From: JBGTGG01 sp964398945 | GTDB lineage: Bacteria; Bacteroidota; Bacteroidia; Cytophagales; Cyclobacteriaceae | Direction: 5' to 3' | NCBI GenBank assembly: GCA_964398945.1 | Contig: CAYNOT010000007.1 | Location: 1-64,000, forward strand | DNA: 64,000 nt | Shown: positions 8,957 to 16,797 of the stretch, piece after piece | Layout: every line of letters begins with the position of its first letter | Position numbering within the stretch: position 1 is the first letter of the stretch | Translations under genes and position numbers: made by a program | The notes under the pieces: model-generated | Seen by the model: only the letters and a program-made list of their open reading frames with translations | The model's database searches: none | Told to the model about the DNA's origin: nothing

Positions 8957-9582
8957 GATACCTGATTATCCATTAAAACTTTTCCAGACTGAATGGTCAA
9001 TATGCCCGTAAAGGGCAGGGCATTCCTAACAGGGGATGAATAAATCACAAGTCTCTTTTCATGTTTGATAAATTCTTTGAGTAAACTATGCGCTTCATCA
9101 TCTATATTTTCGAAAGGCTCATCCCACAGTATAATTTGAGGATCACCTATGAGACTACCCGCCAAACCAACTTTTTTTCTCATACCAGTGGATAGCTCAT
9201 GGATATATTTTTTAGGCCACTTCTGCTGGAACAAATCACCAACGCTTTCTATCATCAATTTAATCTGTGGCTTTTCAAGCCCTTTAATTTTTCCTATTAG
9301 TTCAAAATATTCTAATGGTTCGTAAAAAGGAATCAAAAATTCTTCGCCTAAATAGGCGGCAATAGTTTCTGATAAATTTAATTTAGCTACATCAGTACCG
9401 TTCAGCTTGATCTTCCTATGGCGAGTGTTCACCAAACCAATAATTCCTTTTAGAAACGTGCTCTTACCACTGCCATTTGACGCTGTGAGAAGAACAATAT
9501 CGCCTGCCTTAAATGACAGGTTCTCACAATGAAGGTGAAAATCCCTTAAACTAATTTCTAACTGATCTACAAGAAGGTTCAT
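8953..9582 (-). CDS. ABC transporter ATP-binding protein
   Basis: A 209-residue single nucleotide-binding domain. Walker A is TASNGSGKST (near residue 40), the signature loop is LSTGMRKKVG, and Walker B is IILWDEPFENID. The histidine switch is replaced by a serine-proline stretch (VIYSSPV), which may alter hydrolysis. It is flanked by two membrane proteins and follows a Gly-Gly peptide. It lacks a peptidase domain, so it is not the leader-cutting exporter; immunity or efflux is more likely. Confidence 0.9.
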   Translation of the reverse strand: MNLLVDQLEISLRDFHLHCENLSFKAGDIVLLTASNGSGKSTFLKGIIGLVNTRHRKIKLNGTDVAKLNLSETIAAYLGEEFLIPFYEPLEYFELIGKIKGLEKPQIKLMIESVGDLFQQKWPKKYIHELSTGMRKKVGLAGSLIGDPQIILWDEPFENIDDEAHSLLKEFIKHEKRLVIYSSPVRNALPFTGILTIQSGKVLMDNQVS

Positions 9583-9603
9583 TGGAGAATAAATTTTAAT
9601 AAA

Positions 9604-10305
9604 TTACCCTATTCTAATCTGTAATAACCTTTTCTCCCAATATCCTACTATGTTGGAAAATTTACCGATAACAGTTACTAACAATAGAAAAGCAATACCT
9701 AGTACGATCCACGGACCATAGAAATAGTTCGACCACAAATGCTGAAGCAATGCAGGAAATCCAAATATCAACATCAACAAAGGGAATGCGTAGTATTTGT
9801 GAATTACTAATCCACCCTTGGTACTAAACAAATCAATATAGATTGTAAGAGTAGGGAAAACAAAAACGAATAATAGATTAGGTATTAGGAAGTATATTAT
9901 CAAAAAATTAAGAAGACTATACTCTATTGGAAGAAAGCCAATAAATCCAGAAACTCTAATGAGTATAAACGAATAGATAAAACAAAGCGTGTTTAAAAAT
10001 ACATATAGGTAAATAACGTTTCTAAGTTTTAGTTGGAACAATGCGAAATATCGAAATGAAGATTCCCACCCTAATCCATAATAGAGATGATTATAGAAAA
10101 ACTGGAATAAATACGAGAAAATAAGAATTCTATGAATATAAAAATTCGGTGCTTTTGTTTGAAGGAAGATCAATGAGCCGAGCAAGACGAGGTGGACGAT
10201 AAGTGATGTGCAGAAATAGAAAAATGGCTTTGGGTTTCTAGTTAATAATCGCCAATAGTAAAGTAATAAAAAGGAAATCTTCATGTTATTCTTTAAAAAC
10301 CCCAT
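9604..10305 (-). CDS. Multi-pass membrane protein of ABC cassette
   Basis: A 233-residue protein with about six hydrophobic helices, high in Phe, Leu and Tyr, consistent with an ABC-2-like permease subunit although no signature can be named. An internal ATG (residue 8) is an alternative start. It lies 21 bases before the ATPase and about 110 bases after the Gly-Gly peptide, in the same direction. Confidence 0.78.
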   Translation of the reverse strand: MGFLKNNMKISFLLLYYWRLLTRNPKPFFYFCTSLIVHLVLLGSLIFLQTKAPNFYIHRILIFSYLFQFFYNHLYYGLGWESSFRYFALFQLKLRNVIYLYVFLNTLCFIYSFILIRVSGFIGFLPIEYSLLNFLIIYFLIPNLLFVFVFPTLTIYIDLFSTKGGLVIHKYYAFPLLMLIFGFPALLQHLWSNYFYGPWIVLGIAFLLLVTVIGKFSNIVGYWEKRLLQIRIG

Positions 10306-10418
10306 GTTATCAACTTATTTTAAAGTCTGCCGAAAAAGCAAAAAAAAACTTTGACTAGTGTGATGTGTCAAATTGACCAACAAGTATTTTCCTTTCGACC
10401 TTTTCAGCAGACCTGATT

Positions 10419-10604
10419 CTAATCTGCGCAGACAGCGGCAACGATTAATGTTGCCGCTAGACCAGCCGCAAAACCAATTCCTGCACTTGCAGCACTGAAA
10501 GCAAAGCCGATTCCACTTGACCAAAAACCGAGAACAACGCCAGTTGCAAGATCGCATCCTCCACCTTCAACATTTTCCATTTTTTTTACACTCAACGATT
10601 TCAT
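10419..10604 (-). CDS. Double-glycine-leader peptide, two-cysteine core
   Basis: A 61-residue precursor with leader MKSLSVKKMENVEGG (Gly-Gly at 14-15). The predicted 46-residue core starts Gly-Cys and ends Cys-Ala-Asp, so its two cysteines (17 and 59) lie almost at the two ends. The region between is very rich in Gly, Ala, Phe and Val. A disulfide would close nearly the whole core into a ring. The leader is nearly identical to that of the peptide at 62068. It heads the ABC cassette and has operator copy B about 108 bp upstream. Confidence 0.87.
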   Translation of the reverse strand: MKSLSVKKMENVEGGGCDLATGVVLGFWSSGIGFAFSAASAGIGFAAGLAATLIVAAVCAD

Positions 10605-10655
10605 AAAAATAAATATTTAAAGTTGTTTTCACCGGTAAAACCCCGCTCCGGTTGC

Positions 10656-10795
10656 GTTGTTTTGCAAAACAGTTTCAACTTGCCCATATCATCTGAAAAT
10701 TCCTACCCCACCCCCATAAATGGGGGGGTTGTTTTACCCCCATTTATGGGGTATTTTTATGAAAAAATTTATAGCCCTTAGAAAAAACACCTGTT
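10656..10795. repeat. Shared regulatory block, copy B (upstream part)
   Basis: Same sequence as copy A, holding GTTTTGCAAAAC at 10659-10670 and the paired dyads. Together with the regulator gene behind it, it forms the complete repeat unit. The part just left of it (10605-10655) also matches the leader of the peptide gene at 62068. Confidence 0.9.
10712..10751. promoter_or_regulatory. Paired dyad operator, copy B
   Basis: CCCCATAAATGGGG and CCCCATTTATGGGG, centres 26 bp apart, between the divergent peptide gene and the intact response regulator. The position suits control of both, including autoregulation. Binding is inferred. Confidence 0.6.
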
Positions 10796-11422
10796 ATGTA
10801 CCATGTTTTAGTAGTGGATGACCACAAAGTTGTATGCGAAGGTTTAGCATCTTTGATAGCAAATTTAAAAATCGTTGAGAAAGCCTACGCTGCTTTTAAT
10901 GCCGCTGAAGCCCTTGCCATAGTTAGGGCCAACAAAGTAGATGTTGCATTGATTGATGCCCGCATGCCAGAAACCAGTGGAATTGCCTTGACCGAAAAGA
11001 TCATTAACGAACATCCTTCTGTTAAAATCATCGGCATGACCAGTTTTGATGAAGATGAAACCATTGTTGAAATGCTGCAGACCGGAATGCACGGAATTTT
11101 GTTGAAACGCAATACCGGACTGGATGAAGTCAACCAGTGTATACTCGAAGTTGTTTCCGGACGGAAATACTATACACCGGAAATCCAGGCCCTATTAAAC
11201 AATAATGGTTACAACCTGACAAAACCAGTTGTGAAATTCACCGGCCGCGAACTGGAGGTTTTGCAATTGATCTGTGAAGGGGATGTATCAAAAAAAATTG
11301 CGGAAAAGTTACAATTAAAAGACAGCACTATTGAAAGCTATCGAAAAGAAATGCTTGCAAAAACCGCTACTAAAAACTCAGCCCAGCTTGTTTCCTATGC
11401 TATGCGCAATGGGTTAGTCTGA
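10796..11422 (+). CDS. LuxR/NarL-type response regulator (copy 1, no adjacent kinase)
   Basis: A 208-residue regulator with receiver domain (acidic pair D8/D9, phosphoacceptor D54 in VALIDARMPETSG, switch T82, K104). It has a LuxR-type helix-turn-helix (about 146-208, FTGRELEVLQLICEG). The gene, including about 75 bp upstream, appears identical base for base to the copy at 13018; identity ends at the stop codon. Such identity implies very recent duplication or gene conversion. No kinase adjoins this copy. Divergent from a Gly-Gly peptide across the paired dyads. Confidence 0.95.
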   Translation: MYHVLVVDDHKVVCEGLASLIANLKIVEKAYAAFNAAEALAIVRANKVDVALIDARMPETSGIALTEKIINEHPSVKIIGMTSFDEDETIVEMLQTGMHGILLKRNTGLDEVNQCILEVVSGRKYYTPEIQALLNNNGYNLTKPVVKFTGRELEVLQLICEGDVSKKIAEKLQLKDSTIESYRKEMLAKTATKNSAQLVSYAMRNGLV

Positions 11423-11440
11423 CAAAAGCGTTCGCCATTT

Positions 11441-12034
11441 TTAATGAGGGGCTAAAGGATAGCAGGATTGCAAATCCTTAATAAATTCAACCATTTCATT
11501 TGATCCCCAATCCAGTTGCCCTTCATGTTTAAAATAGACTATGTTGTTTTTAACAATGTAGGTGGTTGGCCATTTTTGAGGTTCCAGTTTACCCATCTCA
11601 TTCTTTTTATATTGATAAAATGGCAACTCCCAATTCTTTTTCTCAATGAATTTAACCTGTTGGCTTACTGGCTCATTGGAAAGGAAAAAAAAATCAATTT
11701 GAAAATCGGTCAATTTTTCTTTGAGTGCTATGAAAGAACCCATTTCCCTTATACAAGGTGCGCACCAAGTACCCCAAAAATTGATGATTACAATTCTGTC
11801 ATTTTTTAATAAAATAGGGATATTTCTTAAAGAATCCTCAATAGGGTAAACTGTTAACTCCAATGAATCGTCCACCAAAAGAAAAGGACTACCCAACGAA
11901 TTTGTACTAAAATCAGATTCTGCTTCGAGTTTCGGAAGAATTTTCATTGTAGAGTAAACAACAACCGCTAAAACAAGAGCAATGGCAATAAAAAAACCAG
12001 ACAGCAGGCCAATAATGAAACTTTTTCTGTTCAT
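11441..12034 (-). CDS. Membrane-anchored TlpA-like thioredoxin (WCAPC)
   Basis: A 197-residue protein with an N-terminal membrane anchor (residues 7-29) and a periplasmic thioredoxin domain. The active site is W90-C91-A-P-C94 in INFWGTWCAPC, the TlpA/ResA type, which reduces or exchanges disulfides outside the membrane. Last gene of a leftward run after a cysteine-rich lipoprotein and a small membrane protein, so a role in that lipoprotein's disulfides is likely (inference). Its 3' end abuts the tail of response-regulator copy 1, and that junction sequence recurs at 58880-58915. Confidence 0.9.
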   Translation of the reverse strand: MNRKSFIIGLLSGFFIAIALVLAVVVYSTMKILPKLEAESDFSTNSLGSPFLLVDDSLELTVYPIEDSLRNIPILLKNDRIVIINFWGTWCAPCIREMGSFIALKEKLTDFQIDFFFLSNEPVSQQVKFIEKKNWELPFYQYKKNEMGKLEPQKWPTTYIVKNNIVYFKHEGQLDWGSNEMVEFIKDLQSCYPLAPH

Positions 12035-12055
12035 AAAATGTAAGCAACCTAAATT

Positions 12056-12232
12056 TTACTTATTTTTTTGATGGAAATAGAATAGCACACCAATACATTG
12101 GAAAAAAAGTATTATCCAAATCCACAATATATTTCTCGTTGGCTTCTGCAAGTTAGTTTTAATAACATCAAATAGACCGTACAAAACGAAAATCAGATTG
12201 AACAGAATAAAGACAAATAATACCCATTCCAT
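12056..12232 (-). CDS. Small two-helix membrane protein (58 aa)
   Basis: Minus-strand ORF beginning MEWVLFVFILFNLIFVLYG, with a loop near residues 22-34 and a second helix at about 35-53, ending HQKNK. The helix-loop-helix layout is reminiscent of PLDc_N-type mini-domains, but I would not assign it. It lies 27 bases after the lipoprotein gene and 21 bases before the thioredoxin gene, all in one direction, so it belongs to this small operon. It could be an immunity or assembly factor; no evidence decides. Confidence 0.6.
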   Translation of the reverse strand: MEWVLFVFILFNLIFVLYGLFDVIKTNLQKPTRNILWIWIILFFQCIGVLFYFHQKNK

Positions 12233-12259
12233 AATTAGTGTGTTTTGATAATAGATAAG

Positions 12260-12841
12260 TTACCAACAATGCCAAAAACAAGCAACTGCAATTGAAATGT
12301 TACATCCAGGAGTTAAATCACACATTAATTTACAATCCCCATCCCTATCGCACGCGTCCTTAGCTGATTTGTAGCAATCTCCAGTACATGAAGTTGCTCT
12401 TCCAGTTAGCGATTGTCTTAGATACGCATTTGACAAATCCTCGTAACTAAATGAGTAATTTTCGCCAATTCTCATTCCGGTCCAATTGACTATTTCAACA
12501 CCATCAAAATCTTGAAATGATAGATGAACCTTATCATCAGTGAAGGTTCTAATTTCAACTATAGCATTAAAACTATCATCAAAATATACCACGCCTTGAA
12601 TCCTTCCTTCAATTTTTGAAGGAACTGAATATATCTTAGTCCCGTTAAAATCATCGTTCCAATATTCGCCAAACGACAAAGTTGCCGCTAATACCGGGAA
12701 ATTTTCACTTAGTTTATCGAACTGGGACGAAGCTTTAAAAGAGCTAATAGTTTGTGGCAATGCTTCCTTTTCTATTTGCTGATCACTACAAGAAAAAAAA
12801 CAAAGAAATGATAAAAACGTCATTAAATTTAAATTTTTCAT
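12260..12841 (-). CDS. Lipoprotein with eight-cysteine C-terminal tail
   Basis: A 193-residue protein. A lipoprotein signal with box SFLCFFSCS puts the lipidated cysteine at about 18, followed by a middle domain of unknown fold. The last 43 residues hold eight cysteines (152, 156, 164, 170, 174, 180, 188, 192), enough for four disulfides. The tail looks like a small disulfide-rich peptide fused to a carrier, loosely similar in style to halocin C8-type domains; that comparison is tentative. A TlpA-like thioredoxin follows in the same run, and operator copy C lies about 94 bp upstream. Confidence 0.78.
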   Translation of the reverse strand: MKNLNLMTFLSFLCFFSCSDQQIEKEALPQTISSFKASSQFDKLSENFPVLAATLSFGEYWNDDFNGTKIYSVPSKIEGRIQGVVYFDDSFNAIVEIRTFTDDKVHLSFQDFDGVEIVNWTGMRIGENYSFSYEDLSNAYLRQSLTGRATSCTGDCYKSAKDACDRDGDCKLMCDLTPGCNISIAVACFWHCW

Positions 12842-12934
12842 ACATAATTGTGTTTAGGTTAATAAATTACTAATCTCATTTAGGTTGCTTACAAAAGTAA
12901 AGCAGTGAAATTCTATCTGTAAAATCAATCGTTA

Positions 12935-12973
12935 CCCCATAAATGGGGGGTTGTTTTACCCCCATTTATGGGG
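12935..12973. promoter_or_regulatory. Paired dyad operator, copy C
   Basis: Dyads CCCCATAAATGGGG and CCCCATTTATGGGG, centres 25 bp apart, between the cysteine-rich lipoprotein and response-regulator copy 2. This copy lacks the upstream GTTTTGCAAAAC palindrome found in the other blocks. The dyads themselves are therefore the shared element. Confidence 0.6.
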
Positions 12974-13017
12974 TATTTTTATGAAAAAATTTATAGCCCT
13001 TAGAAAAAACACCTGTT

Positions 13018-13644
13018 ATGTACCATGTTTTAGTAGTGGATGACCACAAAGTTGTATGCGAAGGTTTAGCATCTTTGATAGCAAATTTAAAAATCGTTGA
13101 GAAAGCCTACGCTGCTTTTAATGCCGCTGAAGCCCTTGCCATAGTTAGGGCCAACAAAGTAGATGTTGCATTGATTGATGCCCGCATGCCAGAAACCAGT
13201 GGAATTGCCTTGACCGAAAAGATCATTAACGAACATCCTTCTGTTAAAATCATCGGCATGACCAGTTTTGATGAAGATGAAACCATTGTTGAAATGCTGC
13301 AGACCGGAATGCACGGAATTTTGTTGAAACGCAATACCGGACTGGATGAAGTCAACCAGTGTATACTCGAAGTTGTTTCCGGACGGAAATACTATACACC
13401 GGAAATCCAGGCCCTATTAAACAATAATGGTTACAACCTGACAAAACCAGTTGTGAAATTCACCGGCCGCGAACTGGAGGTTTTGCAATTGATCTGTGAA
13501 GGGGATGTATCAAAAAAAATTGCGGAAAAGTTACAATTAAAAGACAGCACTATTGAAAGCTATCGAAAAGAAATGCTTGCAAAAACCGCTACTAAAAACT
13601 CAGCCCAGCTTGTTTCCTATGCTATGCGCAATGGGTTAGTCTGA
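13018..13644 (+). CDS. LuxR/NarL-type response regulator (copy 2, paired with kinase)
   Basis: The protein is identical to copy 1 at 10796: receiver with D54 and a C-terminal LuxR helix-turn-helix. This copy converges on a histidine kinase gene, the two 3' ends overlapping by 28 bases, so it is probably the ancestral member of the pair. The kinase and both regulator copies should form one signalling system controlling the dyad-bearing peptide operons (inference). Confidence 0.95.
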   Translation: MYHVLVVDDHKVVCEGLASLIANLKIVEKAYAAFNAAEALAIVRANKVDVALIDARMPETSGIALTEKIINEHPSVKIIGMTSFDEDETIVEMLQTGMHGILLKRNTGLDEVNQCILEVVSGRKYYTPEIQALLNNNGYNLTKPVVKFTGRELEVLQLICEGDVSKKIAEKLQLKDSTIESYRKEMLAKTATKNSAQLVSYAMRNGLV

Positions 13645-14426
13645 GGTTTATCTTTTAGTCTGATTTGTACCCGTAAACCAAGGCCTGAGGTTCCATGCGA
13701 AAATTCCAATTGGGCATTTATCTTGTCTGCTCGTTTTCTCATGGATTCCATACCGTATCCGTAACCTCTGGCATGCATCAATCCTTGTCCATTATCAGCA
13801 ATATCAATTTGCAGTCCGTCTTCCCAATTCAAGGTGATTGTCAACAAAGAGCCTACGGATTCTTTTAGAAAGTTATGGGCAGCTTCATGCACCATGTAAT
13901 ACAGGTTTTCTTTCACCGCTGGTTGCACTTCAAATTCTTTTTCAGGATGGATGGTTTCCATTTTTATTGTCAGGTGGTGCATTGCCCCCAAGGAACCTGC
14001 GATTTGACCAATTAAAATCGATAGGGGATGGATCTCAAAGCGCGGTTGTTTTAATCCTCTTACCAAAAACCGAAGCGTTGCAATTATATCATCGATCTCC
14101 TTTCGGATCGCCTTCACTTCAATCTCAGCTCGCCCAGGAATTTTAAAATAGAGAATCTGCTCAAGCCGGAACCGAACGGCCACCATACGCTGCACTGTAT
14201 CATCATGCAATTCATGGGCAATTCGCTTGCCTTCGCTTTCAATTGCAACGTCCGTATTGTATTGGTCATTTAAGTCCTTTTGATTTTGGAGTTGTTTAAG
14301 CGTATGAATTTCATTTTGGAGTTTGTGGATTTTCTTTCGTTGTCTATGCAATACATAACCAACACCGGCCACTATGGCCAAACTTAAAACCAGCAATGAT
14401 GCAATCCAAAACACGGAACTACCCAA
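13617..14426 (-). CDS. HisKA_3-type sensor histidine kinase
   Basis: A 269-residue NarX/DesK-class kinase. One N-terminal membrane helix (residues 5-26) is followed by a short coiled coil (30-55), then the HisKA_3 phosphoacceptor motif RIAHELHDDTVQR (H74) and an HATPase domain with N-box (MVHEAAHNFLKES) and DNGQGL. There is no periplasmic sensor domain, so the signal is probably sensed in or at the membrane, for example a membrane-active peptide or a partner protein. Its 3' end overlaps the convergent regulator, and it overlaps the pfkB-type gene upstream by eight bases. Confidence 0.92.
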   Translation of the reverse strand: MGSSVFWIASLLVLSLAIVAGVGYVLHRQRKKIHKLQNEIHTLKQLQNQKDLNDQYNTDVAIESEGKRIAHELHDDTVQRMVAVRFRLEQILYFKIPGRAEIEVKAIRKEIDDIIATLRFLVRGLKQPRFEIHPLSILIGQIAGSLGAMHHLTIKMETIHPEKEFEVQPAVKENLYYMVHEAAHNFLKESVGSLLTITLNWEDGLQIDIADNGQGLMHARGYGYGMESMRKRADKINAQLEFSHGTSGLGLRVQIRLKDKPQTNPLRIA

Positions 14427-15450
14427 TCAAATCTGCCAGCACCCGCTTCGCATGGTCCGGCTGCAACCGCGGGCCAAACTGCGAAACCACCCGTGAAGAT
14501 GCCAACGAAGCCAACTTTCCTGATTCGGCATAACTATGCCCATTGGTGATGCCATACATAAATGCCCCGGCAAACATATCGCCGGCCCCATTGGTGTCGA
14601 TGGCCCGTACTTTATACGGTTCGATTTGAATGAAGGTATCGCCATCATAAATCAGCGCGCCATTGGCACCCAATGTAATTGCAAATCGCTTTGCTGCCCC
14701 TTTTAGTTTTTCGCGGGCATCCAACAAATTACCAGTCCCTGTAAAAATCATGGCCTCCTCTTCATTGCAAAACAATAAATCCACACTCGCGCCCACGATC
14801 TCTTCCATTTGCGGACCGAAATATTTTACCATGCTGGCATCTGAAAATGTCAAGGCAGTGCGGACATTATTCTTCTCAGCAATTTTTTTTGCTGCTTTAA
14901 GTGCTTCCAATCCTTTTGGGCTTGCTACTAAATAGCCTTCCAAATAAACATAGGTAGAATTTTTAATGGCTTCCTCATTTAAGTTTTCAGGGCCAAGAAA
15001 AGAACTGATCCCTAAAAAAGTATTCATGGTGCGTTGTGCATCCGGGCTCGTCATCACCAAACACTTTCCCGTAATCCCTTCGGGGCAACTTTCGTGAACG
15101 ATATTGGTGCTCACGTTATTCCTTTTTAAATCATCAAGGAAAAATTTTCCCATTTGATCTTTCGCCACTAATAATGAGTAAAAACCTTTTCCGCCAAATT
15201 GGCTCAATGCAACAATTGTATTCGCAGCTGAACCACCACCCGACATTTGGCTCCTCTTCATATCGATGGCTTTTACCAATGCATCCTGGCGCTTTTCATC
15301 CACCAGAGTCATTACCCCCTTTTCAATTTCATTCCTTTCGAAAAAATCATTGTCCACTTCGGTAACGATATCGACAATGGCATTTCCAACACCGTAGACG
15401 TTATATTTTTTTTGGTTGTTGGTGGTTGGATACTGGTTGCTGGTTGACAT
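14419..15450 (-). CDS. PfkB-family sugar/adenosine kinase
   Basis: Cytoplasmic ribokinase-fold kinase of about 343 residues. It has the N-terminal glycine motif (SGGGSAANTIVALSQFGG) and the C-terminal anion-hole/catalytic motif DTNGAGDMFAGAF with its aspartate base. Bacteroidota homologues are usually called adenosine kinase; substrate is not provable here. The chosen ATG gives MSTSNQ; another ATG lies nine codons upstream. The residues before KKYNVYGVGN are encoded by a heptanucleotide repeat and have probably extended the N-terminus. Confidence 0.88.
   Translation of the reverse strand: MSTSNQYPTTNNQKKYNVYGVGNAIVDIVTEVDNDFFERNEIEKGVMTLVDEKRQDALVKAIDMKRSQMSGGGSAANTIVALSQFGGKGFYSLLVAKDQMGKFFLDDLKRNNVSTNIVHESCPEGITGKCLVMTSPDAQRTMNTFLGISSFLGPENLNEEAIKNSTYVYLEGYLVASPKGLEALKAAKKIAEKNNVRTALTFSDASMVKYFGPQMEEIVGASVDLLFCNEEEAMIFTGTGNLLDAREKLKGAAKRFAITLGANGALIYDGDTFIQIEPYKVRAIDTNGAGDMFAGAFMYGITNGHSYAESGKLASLASSRVVSQFGPRLQPDHAKRVLADLIG
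15414..15448. repeat. Heptanucleotide array inside a gene start
   Basis: Five units in exact 7-base register: GGTTGTT, GGTGGTT, GGATACT, GGTTGCT, GGTTGAC. On the minus strand they encode the extra N-terminal residues of the PfkB-family kinase. Confidence 0.7.
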
Positions 15451-15491
15451 AGTTATGGGTTTTAAATTCAGCGGCAAAAATAGAATATTAT

Positions 15492-15533
15492 AATTTGTAA
15501 ATTAGGGAATTCGGAAATTTGCAAATTATTATT
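15492..15533. repeat. Heptanucleotide-like AT-rich array
   Basis: Degenerate 7-base units (AATTTGT, AAATTAG, GGAATTC, GGAAATT, TGCAAAT, TATTATT) between two leftward genes. It is partly self-complementary and weaker than the other arrays. Confidence 0.45.
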
Positions 15534-15560
15534 GTTATGTAGACAATGACAGCCGGGGAT

Positions 15561-15782
15561 TTATTTAGTCCTTGTTCGATGAAGTATTAAGAAAAAGAAA
15601 ACAGAAAACCCATTCAACGTAAGTATTAAAGCTTTAATCTGTTTTGAAAAAGATAAAAACTCGATCAGGTCTAAAATTAAGGCAATGGTACCGATCAATA
15701 AAGCTAAAAGTACGAGGTAGAATAAAATATTTCTCACAAACGGGTTTATTAATTTTCGGAGGTTAAAGTTAATTGATAGCAA
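15561..15782 (-). CDS. Small hypothetical membrane protein
   Basis: A 73-residue ORF with two hydrophobic helices (about 17-40 and 48-67) and a basic C-terminus (HRTRTK). No family recognised. Same direction as the flanking genes but separated by short gaps, so operon membership is uncertain. Called on composition and charge pattern alone. Confidence 0.5.
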   Translation of the reverse strand: MLSINFNLRKLINPFVRNILFYLVLLALLIGTIALILDLIEFLSFSKQIKALILTLNGFSVFFFLILHRTRTK

Positions 15783-15804
15783 GTAATATTGGAAAATTGA
15801 GCCT

Positions 15805-16719
15805 CTATTTTCTAGTAGGTAACTCCAACGTCATCTTGTATTTTCTGGCGCGATCGGGATAATCGGTAATAATGCCATCGACCCCAAGCCCGCGCATGGA
15901 GAGCATTTCACTTTCTTCGTTGACCGTCCAGGGAATAACACGGATTTTTTGTTTATGTAAATAGTTTACATCCTCTTTTTTCAATAGTTTATAATACGGG
16001 CTATAGATCGTAGGTGAAAATCCAAGGTTGGCAAGATTCGTTTGGACGGGTTTTAGATTCTCCACCAAGGCTGCCAATCGCACTTCCGGATATTTTTTAT
16101 GCCAATACTGCAATACCCTGAAGTCGAAGGATTGAATCACCACACGGTTCATGGGTAGGTATTCATCAATCAACTTATACACGAGATCGGAAAACTCATT
16201 TACTGCCGGATGAAATTTACCATCGCCCTCGGGCAAACTTTTGATTTCAATATTATAATCGACTTCGTATTGCGTATAACTTTTAATGTGGCCTTCCACA
16301 GCAACAATCACATCCCTCAACAAGGGTTTTGAGACACGCATTTTCACTTGTTCGGGAAAACGTTCATTCCCTAATGAGCCACAATCAAACCCGCGAATTT
16401 CTTTATAGTCCATTTGATATATATTGAACTGCTTTTGATCATCGCCCTCATTAATTGCAGAACCATCGGGTTGCAGGCAAATTGCTGCCGACATCCAGGG
16501 TTCATGTGAAACGACTACTTGTTTGTCTTTTGTGATCACTACATCCAATTCAATAGTAGTGACACCTGAATCCAACGCCAATAAAAAAGCCGGGATAGAA
16601 TTTTCAGGCCGCAGGCCACGGGCACCCCGATGACCTTGCAAATCAAATTTTGGTGTGTAAAACTGGGCGCTCACAGTTGTGGTGATTAGTAAGCCAATAA
16701 GTAAAAGACAAAAACGCAT
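15805..16719 (-). CDS. Glycerophosphodiester phosphodiesterase family protein
   Basis: Hydrolyses glycerophosphodiesters to glycerol-3-phosphate and alcohol. Signal peptide MRFCLLLIGLLITTTVSAQ supports the chosen start and periplasmic location. The GDPD signature follows at once: QGHRGARGLRPENSIPAF, then ELDVVITKD with metal-binding Glu/Asp and the second catalytic His in VVSHEP. The TIM-barrel end is seen as VDGIITDYPDR. About 304 residues, typical length. Confidence 0.92.
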   Translation of the reverse strand: MRFCLLLIGLLITTTVSAQFYTPKFDLQGHRGARGLRPENSIPAFLLALDSGVTTIELDVVITKDKQVVVSHEPWMSAAICLQPDGSAINEGDDQKQFNIYQMDYKEIRGFDCGSLGNERFPEQVKMRVSKPLLRDVIVAVEGHIKSYTQYEVDYNIEIKSLPEGDGKFHPAVNEFSDLVYKLIDEYLPMNRVVIQSFDFRVLQYWHKKYPEVRLAALVENLKPVQTNLANLGFSPTIYSPYYKLLKKEDVNYLHKQKIRVIPWTVNEESEMLSMRGLGVDGIITDYPDRARKYKMTLELPTRK

Positions 16720-16740
16720 GTACGAAGATAATAACAAATA

Positions 16741-16794
16741 GTTTGTAGTTGGTAGTTGGTCCTATCAACTAATAACTACAAACTACCAACTGCG
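16741..16794. repeat. Heptanucleotide array with inverted second half
   Basis: Units GTTTGTA, GTTGGTA, GTTGGTC are followed after five bases by AACTAAT, AACTACA, AACTACC, AACTGCG. The second half is complementary to the first, so the array folds into a hairpin. Lies between the GDPD and outer-membrane protein genes. Confidence 0.7.
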
Positions 16795-16797
16795 CAG

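Noticed and set aside
10315..10557. 80-codon cysteine- and arginine-rich frame on the minus strand
   Set aside because: It overlaps the Gly-Gly peptide gene at 10419 in another frame, and its odd composition is what a shifted Gly/Ala-rich gene gives.
10796..13644. Identical regulators as evidence for an insertion sequence
   Set aside because: No transposase, terminal inverted repeats or target duplications were found; the repeat unit is an operator plus a regulator gene.
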